DNA of 64,000 bases from Virgibacillus indicus (GTDB taxonomy: Bacteria > Bacillota > Bacilli > Bacillales > Amphibacillaceae). The stretch lies in the NCBI RefSeq assembly GCF_002266285.1, contig NZ_NPMS01000002.1, positions 248,001 through 312,000 on the forward strand, given 5' to 3'. Below the pieces are notes generated by a model. That model was not told the origin of the DNA, made no database searches, and was given only the letters and a program-made list of their open reading frames with translations. Positions 33,443 to 43,045 of the stretch are shown here, piece by piece; positions within the stretch are counted from its first letter, which is position 1; every line of letters begins with the position of its first letter. A program made the position numbers and the translations under genes.

Positions 33443-34345
33443 CTACTGATCACGCTCTATTCCTCGCTGTAAAAGTGTATCTTTTTGGTCACTTGAATAC
33501 ATCACAAGGCGTGGTGAAGGAATTTCAATCCCTGATTTATATAATTTATCCTGTGTTTCTTTACGGATTGCACGCTCCCCAGCCCACTGAAAGACTGGCT
33601 GAGTTTCCGCAATAACGCGTATTACGTAATGGGAAACATCTAAAACTTGCACTCCGTGAATAGTTGGCGTACTTATAAAGAAATCATATTTTTCCGGTAA
33701 ACCGATAACTACTTCTTCGATAATCTTCTCAGCATCCGCAATGTCACTTTCATACGGAATATTGATATCCACTACGGACAAACCATTTGTAACCGAATAA
33801 TTTGTTACCTGTGTTACATTCCCATTTGGCAGTACATTCAATTCTCCTGTCCAGCTGAGAATTTTCGTTGTTCGAAGGCCGATTTCCTCAACGGTTCCTT
33901 CCACACCAGAGACGAGTACATAATCACCTACGGAAAACTGATCCTCAAAGATGATGAAGAATCCTGAAATGATATCCCGAACCAGATTCTGTGCACCAAA
34001 ACCAATCGCCAGGCCTGCAACACCAGCACCTGCAATAAGTGCACCAACGTTGAAGCCCATTACATTGTCAAGAATCATAATAAACGCAATAAAGTAAACG
34101 ACATATGCGATAACACTCTTAATCAGTTTCTTTAGCGTATTTTCACGTCTCTCCGTTATTCTTAATGGCCCAGTCTCTCTCTTTTTAAAAACACGGTCAA
34201 TCACATTTCTGGTAACCTTTACGATTGTAAGAGCCAGAATAATAATAATAATTATTTTTACAAGGCCACTGCCAATCGAAATCCAAAGCTCAGGACCCGT
34301 AAGATATTCCCACAGATCACTAATCTCTTTATTAACTTTGTCCAT
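33443..34345 (-). CDS. MscS-family mechanosensitive ion channel
   Basis: 300 residues with three to four membrane helices in the first 130. The pore-lining TM3 is GALIAGAGVAGLAIGFGAQNLVRDIISGFFI, rich in Gly and Ala as in MscS, followed by the beta domain (EDQFSVGDYVLVSGVEGTVEEIGLRTTKI). It opens on membrane tension to release solutes in osmotic downshock. The compact size matches small MscS proteins of Firmicutes. It lies 38 bases upstream of the DUF951 gene. Confidence 0.92.
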   Translation of the reverse strand: MDKVNKEISDLWEYLTGPELWISIGSGLVKIIIIIILALTIVKVTRNVIDRVFKKRETGPLRITERRENTLKKLIKSVIAYVVYFIAFIMILDNVMGFNVGALIAGAGVAGLAIGFGAQNLVRDIISGFFIIFEDQFSVGDYVLVSGVEGTVEEIGLRTTKILSWTGELNVLPNGNVTQVTNYSVTNGLSVVDINIPYESDIADAEKIIEEVVIGLPEKYDFFISTPTIHGVQVLDVSHYVIRVIAETQPVFQWAGERAIRKETQDKLYKSGIEIPSPRLVMYSSDQKDTLLQRGIERDQ

Positions 34346-34432
34346 TCAAATACCTCCAACATTTTCTGTGCTAATTTTATTTGTATAGTTTAGTGTACAA
34401 TATTGCTTTTTCCATTAAAAGAGATGAAGGTT

Positions 34433-35455
34433 TTATTCAGCTTTTTTCATCGAATTCCAAACCGGAAACAAAAGCAGCCTTGTTAAGACATATAAATTCA
34501 ATACCCCATAAATCGGATAAATATAGCTGATTAGGGTAGAGAATCCAAAGGTTGTCAGAGGGATCATTGTAACTAAGATTAATACAACGATCAATACTAA
34601 AGGTATTTTTAAAAACTCCTGTATTCTTGTTACAATTCCCAATACCCCTGCAGCTGCTGTTGTAAATATGGCAAACCAAAGCATCACACTCATAAAAATA
34701 AGCATCTCAAAAGGGTAGCCTTTCAAAATGGCAAATAATGGAATTTCGTATAAAAGAATCTCATCAGCAATTTGGATTAGACTGTTGTTGTAAACATATG
34801 AGATAACACCTAAAATCGCACCACTGCCAAAACAGGCAATGGCTATTTCCTGTTTTGAGCTGACTTTATTCCCAATTGCCCCAAGTACTGCAATTAAAGG
34901 AAGTATATTTAATGCAGTAAACGGAAATGCTGCCATCCAGTTCCGCTGTTCATGCCAATGCGAGAATAATGCAAGTTCCTGATCATGTGTAAATAAAAAC
35001 AGAATAAACAGGAGACCGCCAAGCAAAAGCGGCAATACAATCTGATTCATTGATAAAATCCCATTGATGTCTCTCATGAATAAAGCAATAAGCGCAATAA
35101 CTATAATCACTATACCCCACCAGTAGGAGAAGTTAAACGCTTGTCCGGTTGCACCGCTTCCGGCAATCATGACAACAGTAGTTGTAAACAGATATAAAAA
35201 TATCATAACATCATAAATTTTCGTAAGTCTTTTGCCAACAATATCACGTAAAACAGGAAGATAATGCGTTGATTTCTTCTGATAGCTTAAATCCATAATC
35301 ACATAACAGCATATGGAAAAAAATAACATAAATAGAACAATAGCTAGTCCACTCTCATGCCCAAAAAATTGCCATAATTCCCTCCCTGAAGCATACCCCG
35401 CCCCAATTGTTGTCCCAATTATAAGAAACATCCATTTCAAACCAGCTCGCAGCAT
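34433..35455 (-). CDS. YkvI-like APC-superfamily membrane protein
   Basis: 340 residues with about ten membrane helices. The first helix has GTTIGAGYASGRELWQFFG, an unwound Gly-rich motif typical of APC-type amino-acid transporters and of YkvI. Glu/Asp residues are sparse in the membrane. A substrate is not known. It is read away from yyaC, which starts 87 bases upstream. Confidence 0.75.
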   Translation of the reverse strand: MLRAGLKWMFLIIGTTIGAGYASGRELWQFFGHESGLAIVLFMLFFSICCYVIMDLSYQKKSTHYLPVLRDIVGKRLTKIYDVMIFLYLFTTTVVMIAGSGATGQAFNFSYWWGIVIIVIALIALFMRDINGILSMNQIVLPLLLGGLLFILFLFTHDQELALFSHWHEQRNWMAAFPFTALNILPLIAVLGAIGNKVSSKQEIAIACFGSGAILGVISYVYNNSLIQIADEILLYEIPLFAILKGYPFEMLIFMSVMLWFAIFTTAAAGVLGIVTRIQEFLKIPLVLIVVLILVTMIPLTTFGFSTLISYIYPIYGVLNLYVLTRLLLFPVWNSMKKAE

Positions 35456-35485
35456 CGCATTTCCTCCAGTATTTTTAGAATCCAG

Positions 35486-35515
35486 GTATAGAACAATGAA
35501 AATATCCGTATACTA
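35486..35515 (+). promoter_or_regulatory. candidate forespore (sigma-F/sigma-G) promoter of yyaC
   Basis: GTATA, an 18-base spacer, then TATACTA fits the sigma-G consensus gHATR-N18-CATWHTA in all but the first base of the -10. It ends 27 bases before the yyaC start. Confidence 0.5.
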
Positions 35516-35542
35516 TACCAATATGTTTGTGGAGGATAAGCT

Positions 35543-36160
35543 ATGAATCTAAAGAAACGTTTCAGCCAAGCAAATGAAAAATTACGTATGCCCCACACCG
35601 ATCCAGAATTATTTCAATCGATGAGTGAAAAGATTACTTCATGGCTTCCGGAATTTCCTCATGAATATGTTGTTGTCTGTATCGGAACAGATCGTTCCAC
35701 AGGCGACGCACTCGGACCATTGACCGGAACACTTCTTTCAGAAATGAAACCAAGGCATATGACAGTTTACGGGACTCTGCATGAACCAGTTCATGCTACG
35801 AATTTAGTTGAATATACAAATTTCATTAAAGAAAAACATAGAAACCCCTATATTATTGCAGTAGACGCATGTCTCGGACAAACTACCTCTGTTGGGCATC
35901 TTATTACAGGAAAAGGGCCATTAAAGCCAGGAGCAGCCTTAAATAAGCCCTTACCTTCTGTTGGTAACATACATATTACTGGGGTAGTGAATATTAGCGG
36001 ATTTATGGAATATTCCGTCCTGCAAAACACAAGACTCTCCATCGTAATGGATATGTCAGAAAAAATAGCAGGACTGCTGAATATCATAGATCAGCGCTTA
36101 AAGTACCACTTTTCAGCTCCAGCTATTGTCATTCAGCAGGAAAAGCAGCAGAGTATGTGA
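35543..36160 (+). CDS. yyaC: YyaC, GPR-like spore protease family protein
   Basis: 205 residues. Motifs VVVCIGTDRSTGDALGPLTG near residue 45 and IIAVDACLG near 105 are shared with YyaC and with the hydrogenase-maturation/GPR protease fold; the Asp residues are the candidate catalytic or metal-binding ones. YyaC belongs to the forespore set in B. subtilis. GGAGG sits 8 bases before the ATG. As in B. subtilis it lies near spo0J, and a forespore-type promoter precedes it. Confidence 0.9.
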   Translation: MNLKKRFSQANEKLRMPHTDPELFQSMSEKITSWLPEFPHEYVVVCIGTDRSTGDALGPLTGTLLSEMKPRHMTVYGTLHEPVHATNLVEYTNFIKEKHRNPYIIAVDACLGQTTSVGHLITGKGPLKPGAALNKPLPSVGNIHITGVVNISGFMEYSVLQNTRLSIVMDMSEKIAGLLNIIDQRLKYHFSAPAIVIQQEKQQSM

Positions 36161-36182
36161 TTCATGCAGTCAATGTATGATA

Positions 36183-36220
36183 AAACAGGATTAGAGAAAT
36201 AGCATTCTCTAATCCTGTTT
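36183..36220 (+). terminator. stem-loop after yyaC
   Basis: Perfect 16-bp stem (AAACAGGATTAGAGAA and its complement), 6-base loop. Only three Ts follow on the plus strand, so it may be a weak terminator. Confidence 0.65.
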
Positions 36221-36403
36221 GGAATCTTCAATATTAAATGAAAACATATGTTTATATTAGCTATAAACATATTCAAAGCATCTTTCAGTGAATCAATTCA
36301 ATCAATACATTAATACTGCCAAAATTACAGTCAGTGGAATAATTGCAATAACAAAAATATTCATAAGGAAATTCTACTCTTTTACATATTTTCATCTGCA
36401 ATT

Positions 36404-37045
36404 TCAGTTATTTTGCCTTTTTATCTCATTTTTAGTCGTTTTCTTTCCTATTATCCGATTATAGACAGTCTCTGCCTTGGTAAATCCCCATTGCAAGGCT
36501 AATCCCTGGAGTAGTATCCCCACTATGGAGGCTCCTGTTACGATCCAAATTGATATAGAGTTTTCCATCCCAAACATGCGATGGCCAAAAAACAGTAAAT
36601 GGCTGAAAACTGCAAGAGTTGACTCAAAATATGTGCTAATTCCATCTTCCACGTTCCAAATAACTGCAGAAGCCCCAAGCAGCAGTAAAAATAGCAGTGA
36701 CAGAATAATCCCTAACGTTTTGTATGTGAGTCCTTCTATATATGGAGTTACATAATATTTCGTAATTGTTTTAATCCGGAAAAAGTAAATGATCCTAACT
36801 ATTCTTGCCATCTGGAAGAATTGATCAAGGGGAATAATTGCAATAATAAGAAATGGATTCTTTTTAATAAAACTCCACTTTTCCTCTGAAGCAAAAAAAC
36901 GAAACAGAAAATCTATGAAAAATATTGCCCATACAATCCAATTAATTGCTGAATTATAAGTGTTTTCCGTCCAAATTGTAACAATTGTAAGCATAACAAG
37001 AAGAATCATTATTCCCTCATATACTATTTTCATAATTTGTTGCAT
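36404..37045 (-). CDS. six-helix ion-channel-like protein without a potassium filter
   Basis: 213 residues laid out like a voltage-gated-type channel: helices at about 8-26, 33-50, 64-78, an S4-like arginine series RIVRIIYFFRIKTITK (81-96), then helices 110-132 and 163-185 with a pore-helix-like segment between (139-150). Where the TVGYGD potassium filter should be there is LFFGHRMFG (151-159). It may therefore be a non-conducting relative, carry another ion, or act as a sensor. It lies 23 bases after the DUF554 gene. Confidence 0.65.
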   Translation of the reverse strand: MQQIMKIVYEGIMILLVMLTIVTIWTENTYNSAINWIVWAIFFIDFLFRFFASEEKWSFIKKNPFLIIAIIPLDQFFQMARIVRIIYFFRIKTITKYYVTPYIEGLTYKTLGIILSLLFLLLLGASAVIWNVEDGISTYFESTLAVFSHLLFFGHRMFGMENSISIWIVTGASIVGILLQGLALQWGFTKAETVYNRIIGKKTTKNEIKRQNN

Positions 37046-37068
37046 AATGATTCCCCTCTGTTATATTC

Positions 37069-37773
37069 TTAGAAAAGTTGATAGATATAATAAACCAAAA
37101 CTACTGTGACGATTGATGGCAGCAGATTTCCGATACGAATCTGCACTATTTTTAACATATTAAGTCCGATTGCTAGAATTAACAACCCCCCTACTGCTGT
37201 TAATTCAACAATAAGCCCATTCAGGAAAGCTTCTGGCACCCAATTTTCTATTTGTGTAGCAAGTAAAGCAATAGTTCCCTGATAGAGCACAACCGGAACA
37301 ACAGACAATACGACACCAAATCCAAATGTTGTTGTTAATACTAACGCAACAAATCCATCAATAACTGCTTTTGTAATTAATATTTCGTGATCTCCCCGAA
37401 TCCCGCTATCTAATGCACCTAATATGGACATTGCCCCGATAACAAACATCAATGAAGCTGTCATAAACCCCTGGGCTACACTGAAGTTTTCATTTGAAGT
37501 TGTAAATTTACTGCCAACCCAGGCGCCAAATCGATTCAGCCCCTCTTCCAAATGAATAAATTCACCGATTATTGCACCAGTTAGCAAGCTTAATAGCACA
37601 ACAATAATCGTTTCGGTAGAGAACGCCATCTGTAAACCTATTAATATGACAGCAAGACTTATTCCGTGCATTACTGTTTTTTTATATCTTTCTGGTATTT
37701 TAGTGAAAAATAGTCCTAACAGACTTCCTATAACAATTAATGCTCCATTTATGAGTGTCCCATATAAAACCAT
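37069..37773 (-). CDS. DUF554 family membrane protein
   Basis: 234 residues with about six to seven membrane helices. The opening LYGTLINGALIVIGSLLGLFF and the central GFMTASLMFVIGAMSILGALDSGIRGDHEIL are the DUF554 signatures. A transport role has been proposed for the family but the substrate is unknown. It lies 13 bases downstream of the class V aminotransferase gene. Confidence 0.88.
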   Translation of the reverse strand: MVLYGTLINGALIVIGSLLGLFFTKIPERYKKTVMHGISLAVILIGLQMAFSTETIIVVLLSLLTGAIIGEFIHLEEGLNRFGAWVGSKFTTSNENFSVAQGFMTASLMFVIGAMSILGALDSGIRGDHEILITKAVIDGFVALVLTTTFGFGVVLSVVPVVLYQGTIALLATQIENWVPEAFLNGLIVELTAVGGLLILAIGLNMLKIVQIRIGNLLPSIVTVVLVYYIYQLF

Positions 37774-37786
37774 TGCTACATCTCCA

Positions 37787-38944
37787 TTATTCTATTTCTT
37801 TATAAGCTGCTGTAATTTCTTCAATTGCATGTAAAAATGTTTCAACTTCCTCCTCAGTATTATAAATACCTAAGCTCACCCTAACAATGCCCTGTTCGGC
37901 TGTTTGTAATGTATCATGTGTCAATGGACTGCAGTGCAAGCCTGCCCGAACGGCAATATTATAATATGAATCTAGCACCATTGCTATCTCTTGTGAGTCT
38001 ATATTTTTTATATTAAATGCTGCGATTGCCATTCGTTGCTGATCCTCTTTCGGACCATAGCATGTTACGTCTGGCATGGCTTTTAGTCCTTTTAACAGCT
38101 TTTTAATCAGAATTGTTTCACGTGGAACAATTTCGGTTTTCCGATCTTCATAAGCCTTAAAAGCTGCATAAAGACCTGCAATTCCTGGCGTATTTAATGT
38201 ACCACTTTCGAGTCTTTCAGGAAGCTTGTCTGGCTGATCCGGGTTCTCTGAAAATCCACCCGTCCCGCCATGGAGTATTGGCATTAATTCAATTTCTCCT
38301 TCTATAAGCAGCATGCCAGTCCCCTGTGGGCCCATCAGCCCTTTATGTCCTGGGAAAGCCAGCATATCAATCCCTTGTTTTTTCATATGTATGGACTGGT
38401 GTCCTGCCGTCTGTGAAGCGTCTACTAATGTGATTATCTTATTTTCTTTCGCTATTTTACTAATTTTATCGATGGGCATCATTGCACCAGTAACATTTGA
38501 GGCATGTGTCACAGCAAATAATTTTGTTTCATTCCTGACTTCATTTTTCACCATTTGAACGAACTGATCACTGTCGTCATTCCATGGAATATAGGAAACT
38601 TCTACTCCATGATTCTTCTTCAAAAATTCCAGGGGTCTTCTTATTGAATTATGTTCAAACGATGTTGCTATTATATGATCTCCCTGATTCCATGGTAATC
38701 CTTTGATTGCCTGATTCAATGCAATGGTGGCATTGGAGTAAAATAGAGCCTGTTTCGGATCACTGCAGCCAAATAATTCAGCAGCTTTTTCTCTCGTTTG
38801 ATTGATAACTGCAGCAGCCTCTCTTGCTAGTGCATGTCCGCTTCTTCCGGGATTTGCGCCATTTCCATCTATAAATTTAATTAATTCCTTCCCTACCTCG
38901 GGAGGTTTTGGAAAGGAAGAAGCTGCCTGGTCAAAATAAATCAT
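37787..38944 (-). CDS. class V aminotransferase / cysteine-desulfurase-like enzyme
   Basis: 385 residues. The PLP lysine is in FPGHKGLMGPQGTG (about 204), the PLP-binding THASNVTGAM and DASQTAGH are present, and a candidate catalytic cysteine lies in AGLHCSPLTHDT. The opening IYFDQAASSFPKPPEV matches the group annotated as cysteine desulfurase family next to spo0J in Bacillales. It may provide sulfur from cysteine for a specific acceptor; no scaffold protein is next to it. A parS site lies inside its coding sequence. Confidence 0.88.
   Translation of the reverse strand: MIYFDQAASSFPKPPEVGKELIKFIDGNGANPGRSGHALAREAAAVINQTREKAAELFGCSDPKQALFYSNATIALNQAIKGLPWNQGDHIIATSFEHNSIRRPLEFLKKNHGVEVSYIPWNDDSDQFVQMVKNEVRNETKLFAVTHASNVTGAMMPIDKISKIAKENKIITLVDASQTAGHQSIHMKKQGIDMLAFPGHKGLMGPQGTGMLLIEGEIELMPILHGGTGGFSENPDQPDKLPERLESGTLNTPGIAGLYAAFKAYEDRKTEIVPRETILIKKLLKGLKAMPDVTCYGPKEDQQRMAIAAFNIKNIDSQEIAMVLDSYYNIAVRAGLHCSPLTHDTLQTAEQGIVRVSLGIYNTEEEVETFLHAIEEITAAYKEIE
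38114..38129. promoter_or_regulatory. parS site inside the class V aminotransferase gene
   Basis: TGTTTCACGTGGAACA, on the reverse strand TGTTCCACGTGAAACA, matches the B. subtilis consensus TGTTNCACGTGAAACA exactly. It is about 0.9 kb downstream of the parB gene that encodes its ligand. Confidence 0.88.
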
Positions 38945-39021
38945 AAAACCCCCCCTTATCTATAATCAATAATAAACTCATATAGTGCTAGATTAGTCGG
39001 TTGCTTTTGTTTCATTATAGC

Positions 39022-39052
39022 AAAAGACTGACGATATTTGTTCGTCAGTCTT
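39022..39052 (-). terminator. terminator of parB
   Basis: 11-bp stem AAGACTGACGA / TCGTCAGTCTT with a 7-base loop, four Ts on the minus strand, 10 bases after the parB stop. Confidence 0.7.
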
Positions 39053-39063
39053 CCATATGTGAT

Positions 39064-39903
39064 CTATTCTTTTTCCAGCACTTCAATTATTCGCTCCAAG
39101 TCATCATCTGTGTAAAATTCAATTTCAATTTTACCTTTTCGTTTTCCGCGTTGGATGCTGACACCAGTTCCAAGGCGGTCACGCAGTATAGATTCCCTCT
39201 CAAGAAGAAAAACATCTTTTTTCGGTTTTTCTTTTTTAGATTTAGGCTTTTCATTTAACTGAGTAATTAATTGCTCCACTTGCCTTACATTTAATTTTTC
39301 TCTGCGAATTTTATTAACAAATGGAATTAGTTTACTTTTATCCTTTAGTCCTAACAATGCTCTTCCCTGTCCCATGGAAATCTCTCCATTACTTATATAT
39401 GCAATAACCTGATCCGGAAGAGATAATAAGCGAACCAGATTTGCGATATGGGAACGGCTTTTTCCTAAGCGCTTTGATAATTCTTCCTGTGTTATTTTCA
39501 ATTCATTCATCAGGTTTGCGTAGGCATGTGCCTCTTCGATTGGTGTTAAATCCTCACGCTGCAGGTTTTCAAGCAGTGCAAGCTCCATCATCTTTTCATC
39601 TGACAGCTCTTTTACTACAGCAGGAATCTTTTCAAGTCCTGCTTCTTTCGCTGCACGGAAGCGTCTTTCTCCAACAACAATTTCATAGCCTTTAATACTC
39701 TTACGTACAATTAATGGCTGGATTATGCCATATTCCAAAATAGAGTCCTTTAACTCCTCGATTGCATCCGCATGAAACGTTTTTCTTGGCTGATACGGAT
39801 TTGGCCTGCATTCCTTAATGGAAATATCCTGAATTGAATCATCAGGCTGCTCATCTATTTCAGGAAAGAAAGCATTTATCCCTTTACCCAACCCTTTCGC
39901 CAT
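39064..39903 (-). CDS. parB: chromosome-partitioning protein ParB (Spo0J)
   Basis: 279 residues. The CTP-binding/arginine motif GERRFRA is at 78-84, followed by MMELALLENLQREDLTPIEEA and the helix-turn-helix that reads parS (LGKSRSHIANLVRLL). A basic, lysine-rich linker and C-terminal dimer domain follow. ParB loads at parS, spreads as a CTP-dependent clamp and recruits SMC. It overlaps parA by 20 bases. Two parS sites were found in the window. Confidence 0.96.
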   Translation of the reverse strand: MAKGLGKGINAFFPEIDEQPDDSIQDISIKECRPNPYQPRKTFHADAIEELKDSILEYGIIQPLIVRKSIKGYEIVVGERRFRAAKEAGLEKIPAVVKELSDEKMMELALLENLQREDLTPIEEAHAYANLMNELKITQEELSKRLGKSRSHIANLVRLLSLPDQVIAYISNGEISMGQGRALLGLKDKSKLIPFVNKIRREKLNVRQVEQLITQLNEKPKSKKEKPKKDVFLLERESILRDRLGTGVSIQRGKRKGKIEIEFYTDDDLERIIEVLEKE

Positions 39904-40657
39904 TGGCCATCACTTCCTTAGCTAATTCAAGATAAACTTCTGCCCCTCTTGATTTAGGATCATACGTAATTATTGGCTGTCCATGACTTGGTGCTTCTCC
40001 TAAACGGACATTTCTGGGGATAATAGACTTATAGACTTTATCTTGAAAGTATTTTTTTACTTCTTCAATTACTTGTATACCTAAATTCGTTCTTGCATCA
40101 AGCATTGTAAGTAATACGCCCTCAATCATTAATTGTTTATTTAAATGTTTTTGGACCAGGCGTATGGTATTTAATAATTGACTGAGACCTTCTAGAGCAT
40201 AATACTCACACTGAACAGGTATTAAAACTGTATCTGAGGATGTTAATGCATTGATTGTCAGCAAACCTAATGATGGTGGACAATCTATTATTATATAATC
40301 ATATTGCTCTTTTAAGTTTTCCAGTGATTTTTTTAAACGGATTTCCCTTGAAATTGTTGGAACAAGCTCAATCTCTGCACCGGCAAGTTGTATTGTTGCA
40401 GGTATAATATCTAAGTTGTTCATATTTGTAGGGATACAAACTTCTTCAGCTGGTAAATCTTCAACTAATACATTATAGATACAATTATTCACATCTGCTT
40501 TATTAATTCCAACTCCACTTGTGGCATTGCCTTGTGGATCGGTATCTACAAGCAGCACTTTATTCCCCAAGTGAGCCAAACATGCACTCAAATTAACCGA
40601 TGAAGTTGTTTTTCCTACGCCACCCTTTTGATTTGCGATGGACATTATTTTACCCAT
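39884..40657 (-). CDS. parA: chromosome-partitioning ATPase ParA (Soj)
   Basis: 257 residues with a deviant Walker A motif KGGVGKTTSS (11-20), DTDPQGNATSGVG and DCPPSLGLLTINAL. Closely resembles B. subtilis Soj throughout. It drives origin segregation with ParB and regulates DnaA. No parS-like sequence is visible at its own start. Confidence 0.96.
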   Translation of the reverse strand: MGKIMSIANQKGGVGKTTSSVNLSACLAHLGNKVLLVDTDPQGNATSGVGINKADVNNCIYNVLVEDLPAEEVCIPTNMNNLDIIPATIQLAGAEIELVPTISREIRLKKSLENLKEQYDYIIIDCPPSLGLLTINALTSSDTVLIPVQCEYYALEGLSQLLNTIRLVQKHLNKQLMIEGVLLTMLDARTNLGIQVIEEVKKYFQDKVYKSIIPRNVRLGEAPSHGQPIITYDPKSRGAEVYLELAKEVMANGERVG

Positions 40658-40878
40658 GTTGACACCTACCTATTTAAAAACTTGCATTCTTGTCTATTTA
40701 TGGCAAATTTTGTACTGCCATTTCAATGATATAAAAGATATACTCTCTATTTTATCACTATTTCCATGAATGCGACTATTATTTTCACTTTTGTTATCAT
40801 TTCTTAATGTGATTGGGAGTTATTTCAGAAATTAGAAGAATATACGATGTATTTAGAGGTATTTTAAGTTTAATATAA

Positions 40879-40943
40879 AGCTGCCCCAAAAGATCAGACT
40901 CCATTGTCAGGAGTATTTACTTACTGTGATGGGACAGCTTATA
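40879..40943 (-). terminator. probable terminator of noc
   Basis: On the minus strand AAGCTGTCCC pairs with GGGGCAGCTT (one G-U) around an inner ACTCC/GGAGT stem. The T tail is weak. The rest of 40658-40946 shows no gene. Confidence 0.5.
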
Positions 40944-40946
40944 ACT

Positions 40947-41810
40947 TTATTTCTTTTTTGGTATTTTTATTGTTATTTGATAGTAGTCATCCATTTCCTT
41001 TTCATCAGATTCCACCTTTACCCCGGTATCTGATACCATATTAAGTGATTGACGTATTGTATTCATCGCGATTCGAATATCTTTATTAAATCCCTTTAGT
41101 TTTGTTTTCTTTTTCTTCTTGCTGTTTGATGGACTTTCCATTTTAGCAATTCGTTCTTCTGTTTCTTTTACATTTAGTTCATTATCTATAATTTCCAGCA
41201 GCAGCTTAACCTGCTTTTCCGGGTCATTTAGTTTTATTAATGCACGTGCATGTCTTTCTGTAATTTGTTTGTTTAATAATGCTTGCTGGACTTCTTCAGG
41301 CAGCTTTAATAACCTTAGTTTATTGGCAATGGATGACTGGCTTTTTCCAAGTCGCTGGGCCAAAGCCTCTTGTGTTAACGATTGAAGCTCCAGAAGCTTG
41401 GCATATGCCGTTGCTTCCTCAATGACGGTGAGCTCTTCCCGCTGAAGATTCTCTATTAATGCAACAGAAGCTGTTTCTGTATCTGTCATTTCCCGGATAA
41501 TTGCTGATATATTTTCCCATTCCAATGATTGCACAGCTCTCCATCTGCGTTCCCCTGCAATCAGTTCATATTTATTTTCTTCCCCTTCCAATTTACGAAC
41601 GACTATTGGCTGGATCATTCCATGTGTATTTATCGTTTGAGCCAGCTCTTTAATTTTTTCTTCACTGAATATTGCCCTGGGCTGAAATCTATTGGGAATG
41701 ATATTTTTTACAGGAAGCTGAATTACTTCATCCGGATTATAGGTTTCCTCTTCAGGTTCAGAAGCTGACTTGTCCCCCAACCCAAATATTCGGTTAAAAG
41801 GCTTTACCAT
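40947..41810 (-). CDS. noc: nucleoid occlusion protein Noc
   Basis: 287 residues, ParB-like: [14 protein letters not shown] (CTP site), [17 protein letters not shown], and helix-turn-helix [21 protein letters not shown]. The N-terminal amphipathic stretch [13 protein letters not shown] matches the membrane-binding helix of Noc rather than Spo0J. Noc binds ATTTCCCGGGAAAT-type sites and blocks Z-ring assembly over DNA; an exact site lies at 9.2 kb. A parS sequence stands 70 bases upstream of the start. Confidence 0.93.
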   Translation of the reverse strand: MVKPFNRIFGLGDKSASEPEEETYNPDEVIQLPVKNIIPNRFQPRAIFSEEKIKELAQTINTHGMIQPIVVRKLEGEENKYELIAGERRWRAVQSLEWENISAIIREMTDTETASVALIENLQREELTVIEEATAYAKLLELQSLTQEALAQRLGKSQSSIANKLRLLKLPEEVQQALLNKQITERHARALIKLNDPEKQVKLLLEIIDNELNVKETEERIAKMESPSNSKKKKKTKLKGFNKDIRIAMNTIRQSLNMVSDTGVKVESDEKEMDDYYQITIKIPKKK

Positions 41811-42234
41811 CAACAGACACCACCTTTATTTGCTAACTTAACAAGAGAATTATTAAGTAATTTTTCTATGTATACGTAAATTGTTTCACGTGGAACAATT
41901 TACAATTCTGATAGATTAGTATTTTCATTATAACATGAAAACGCCACGTCCTATGGCGTTAGCGACAATAGTAAGTTCTAAGTCTGCATTTTGAAGTCGT
42001 CTCATCGGAGACAATTTGAAGTGCAATTATTTGACCTGTCAAAAAAATATAAATATCAAAACTTTCTGCTGCATTCCATATATATGAACTAATTATAGTA
42101 AGCTGTTAATATGCTATGATTCAAGCTGATTATCTACGTTCCAGTTTCTGCTCCCATTTTACCATAAGTTCCAAAATAAAAGAACAGAAAGATGTCACGC
42201 CATTAAAAGATATTTGTTTTATTCACCAAAGAGA
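41811..42234. other. non-coding stretch between noc and rsmG with parS and a hairpin
   Basis: About 420 bases. It contains a parS at 41882-41897 and a hairpin AACGCCA-CGTCCTA-TGGCGTT at 41940-41960 that could end the rsmG transcript on the minus strand. In B. subtilis noc and rsmG are closer. No coding region was recognised in the remainder. Confidence 0.6.
41882..41897. promoter_or_regulatory. parS site upstream of noc
   Basis: TGTTTCACGTGGAACA, identical to the site at 38114. Its position in the noc promoter region means ParB loading could affect noc expression. Confidence 0.9.
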
Positions 42235-42951
42235 TCACTCAATCGGTTCTTTATTTGGTGTACCAGCTTTTCTTGGATATTTCTTAGGTGTCTTTCTTGT
42301 CTTATTTATGATGAGAATCGAACGTTCGCTCTCCTCTTTCGGCAATGTAAATGCATGGGTTTCATCTACCTGCCCACCCAACAGCTCAATGGCAGACTCT
42401 GCTGCTGCCAATTCATCATTTATCTGTGAACCCTTCATTGCAATGAATACACCATTTTTCCTCACCAATGGCAAACACAATTCACTTAATACGGACATAC
42501 GTGCTACTGCTCTGGCGGTTACGATGTCAAATGTCTCTCGGAATTTACTGTTTTTTCCAAAATTCTCTGCGCGATCATGATAAAATGCTACATCAGTCAG
42601 TTCGAGATTTGCAGCTAATTGATTTAAAAAGCCTATTCGTTTTTTCAATGAGTCTACGATCGTTATATGTATATGAGGAAAACATATTTTAAGTGGAATA
42701 CTAGGAAATCCGGCTCCTGCTCCAACATCACAGATATATGTTTCTTTTGAAAAATCATAATAAAAAGCTGCTGTTATGGAGTCATAAAAATGTTTGAGAT
42801 AGACATCCTCTCGTTCAGTCAATGCAGTTAAATTTATTTTTTCATTCCATTCAACCAAGGTGTTAAAATAAGTTGCAAACTGATCCAGCTGTTTGCCCGT
42901 CAATTCAATTCCCTGTTCCTTAAGTGCAGCCGTAAACTGTTCCGGATTCAT
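42235..42951 (-). CDS. rsmG: 16S rRNA (guanine527-N7)-methyltransferase RsmG (GidB)
   Basis: 238 residues from the ATG preceded by GGAGAATG; the frame extends upstream but lacks family sequence there. SAM motif [15 protein letters not shown] at 74-88, then [14 protein letters not shown] and the RNA-binding [13 protein letters not shown]. It methylates G527 of 16S rRNA; loss gives low-level streptomycin resistance. It lies 94 bases after mnmG. Confidence 0.95.
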   Translation of the reverse strand: MNPEQFTAALKEQGIELTGKQLDQFATYFNTLVEWNEKINLTALTEREDVYLKHFYDSITAAFYYDFSKETYICDVGAGAGFPSIPLKICFPHIHITIVDSLKKRIGFLNQLAANLELTDVAFYHDRAENFGKNSKFRETFDIVTARAVARMSVLSELCLPLVRKNGVFIAMKGSQINDELAAAESAIELLGGQVDETHAFTLPKEESERSILIINKTRKTPKKYPRKAGTPNKEPIE

Positions 42952-43045
42952 AAATCTGCATTCTCCTTCCATTAGATAGTTTAAAGAGGCTGCCTTTAGG
43001 GGTTTTGGCCCCTCTTCTTTAAGACAACCTCTTTTGAACTTCTTT

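Noticed and set aside
36302..36364. 20-residue hydrophobic minus-strand frame (MNIFVIAIIPLTVILAVLMY)
   Set aside because: It looks like a single membrane helix, but no ribosome-binding site or promoter is visible; kept only as a weak toxin-like or small-protein candidate.
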